Origin: an uncultured Clostridium sp.
Lineage (GTDB): Bacteria; Bacillota; Clostridia; Clostridiales; Clostridiaceae
Reading direction: 5' to 3'
Assembly (NCBI GenBank): GCA_934746015.1
Contig: CAKVEW010000028.1
Coordinates: 1 to 44,203, forward strand
DNA: 44,203 nucleotides
Shown: positions 44,127-44,203 of the stretch, in pieces
Numbering within the stretch: position 1 is the first letter of the stretch
Layout of the letters: every line of letters starts with the position of its first letter
Translations under genes and position numbers: made by a program
Notes under the pieces: generated by a model
The model's database searches: none
What the model was told of the DNA's origin: nothing
What the model saw: the letters and a program-made list of their open reading frames with translations, nothing else

Positions 44127-44203
44127 TGATCTGAACCCCAAATGTTGGACGTTTTGATTAAGCAATCCTTTGGGATTGGGTACGGTATTGAACTGGACTC
44201 AAT
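44127..44203 (-). mobile_element. End of an IS3-family (IS150-like) insertion sequence, cut by the window edge
   Basis: The TGATCTGAACCCCAAATG segment from 44127 (running on through TTGGAC to 44150) resembles IS150-group terminal inverted repeats, which read TG...CCCC-AAA-GTTGGAC. From here the base composition rises to a more balanced GC, unlike the surrounding chromosome. A transposase C terminus reads inward on the minus strand. The other end is outside the window, so the target duplication cannot be seen. Confidence 0.75.
44158..44203 (-). CDS. IS3-family transposase (OrfB), C-terminal 14 codons only
   Basis: Read on the minus strand from 44202, the frame is LSPVQYRTQSQRIA and then TAA at 44160-44158. 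(L/M)SPV(Q/E)YR is the hallmark end of IS3-family OrfB, an rve-domain DDE transposase. The rest lies beyond the window, so its integrity is unknown. It converges on spoIVA. Confidence 0.75.
   Translation of the reverse strand, partial: LSPVQYRTQSQRIA

Noticed and set aside
1..44203. CRISPR arrays, prophage, toxin-antitoxin or defence islands
   Set aside because: No spaced repeat array, integrase, phage structural gene or defence-type gene was seen. Apart from the IS end at 44127 the gene content is core chromosome.

Overview
The window looks like an ordinary core-chromosome segment of a spore-forming, fermentative Clostridium (sensu stricto). The DNA is very AT-rich, codon use is A/T-ending, nearly all genes lie on the + strand, ribosome-binding sites are strong AGGAGG types, and GTG/TTG starts are frequent. 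The sporulation genes (spoIIGA, sigE, sigG, sigK, spoIVA, a YlmC/YmxH-type PRC protein), the bifunctional AdhE and the minimal IscS/IscU cluster machinery all fit an anaerobic endospore former. I do not name a species.

Layout. 1-504: a terminator of an upstream unit, then a long AT-rich leader with a good promoter and Rex-like sites. 505-3132: adhE. 3308-5092: an unknown lipoprotein and rarA. 5231-8391: the iscR-iscS-iscU-mnmA operon. 8485-9992: a PRC-barrel protein overlapping an AI-2E-family membrane protein. 10003-12926: promoter, alanine T-box and alaS. 13067-14656: ireB, ruvX, a DUF1292 gene and fur. 14725-18368: rnj and typA. 18457-22014: mltG-trmR-trhP-udk. 22077-23693: a class B penicillin-binding protein. 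23839-30284: sigK, pilT, ftsZ, spoIIGA-sigE-sigG, ylmC. 30359-31726: nrdR and ylmD. 31739-38445: phoB-phoR-pstSCAB-phoU. 38786-42435: a PDZ/radical-SAM DUF512 protein, der and gpsA. 42630-44108: spoIVA. 44127-end: the end of an IS3-family (IS150-like) insertion sequence with the last codons of its transposase on the minus strand.

How the genes fit together. The rarA / Rrf2 regulator / desulfurase / mnmA / alaS / ireB / ruvX / DUF1292 / mltG / trmR / U32 / udk order matches the Bacillus yrv-yrr region, with fur-rnj-typA inserted. Three enzymes in the window act on wobble U34 of tRNA: MnmA (2-thiolation), TrhP (5-hydroxylation, Fe-S dependent) and TrmR (methylation of ho5U). IscS and IscU can supply the sulfur and Fe-S clusters. 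The sporulation block carries three of the four compartment sigma factors, two with pro-sequences. The Pho block is a complete two-component system plus phosphate transporter, with PHO-box-like 11-bp repeats before pstS.

I found no undescribed multi-gene system. The best second-look items are small: a terminator hairpin whose 3' arm is the Shine-Dalgarno of the next gene (22032-22075), an anomalous ireB start region (13036-13069), an IscR with the three cluster cysteines but Arg where the His ligand should be, a promoter followed at once by a terminator before typA, a sigma-F-type promoter that resolves the sigG start, and the IS insertion just behind spoIVA.
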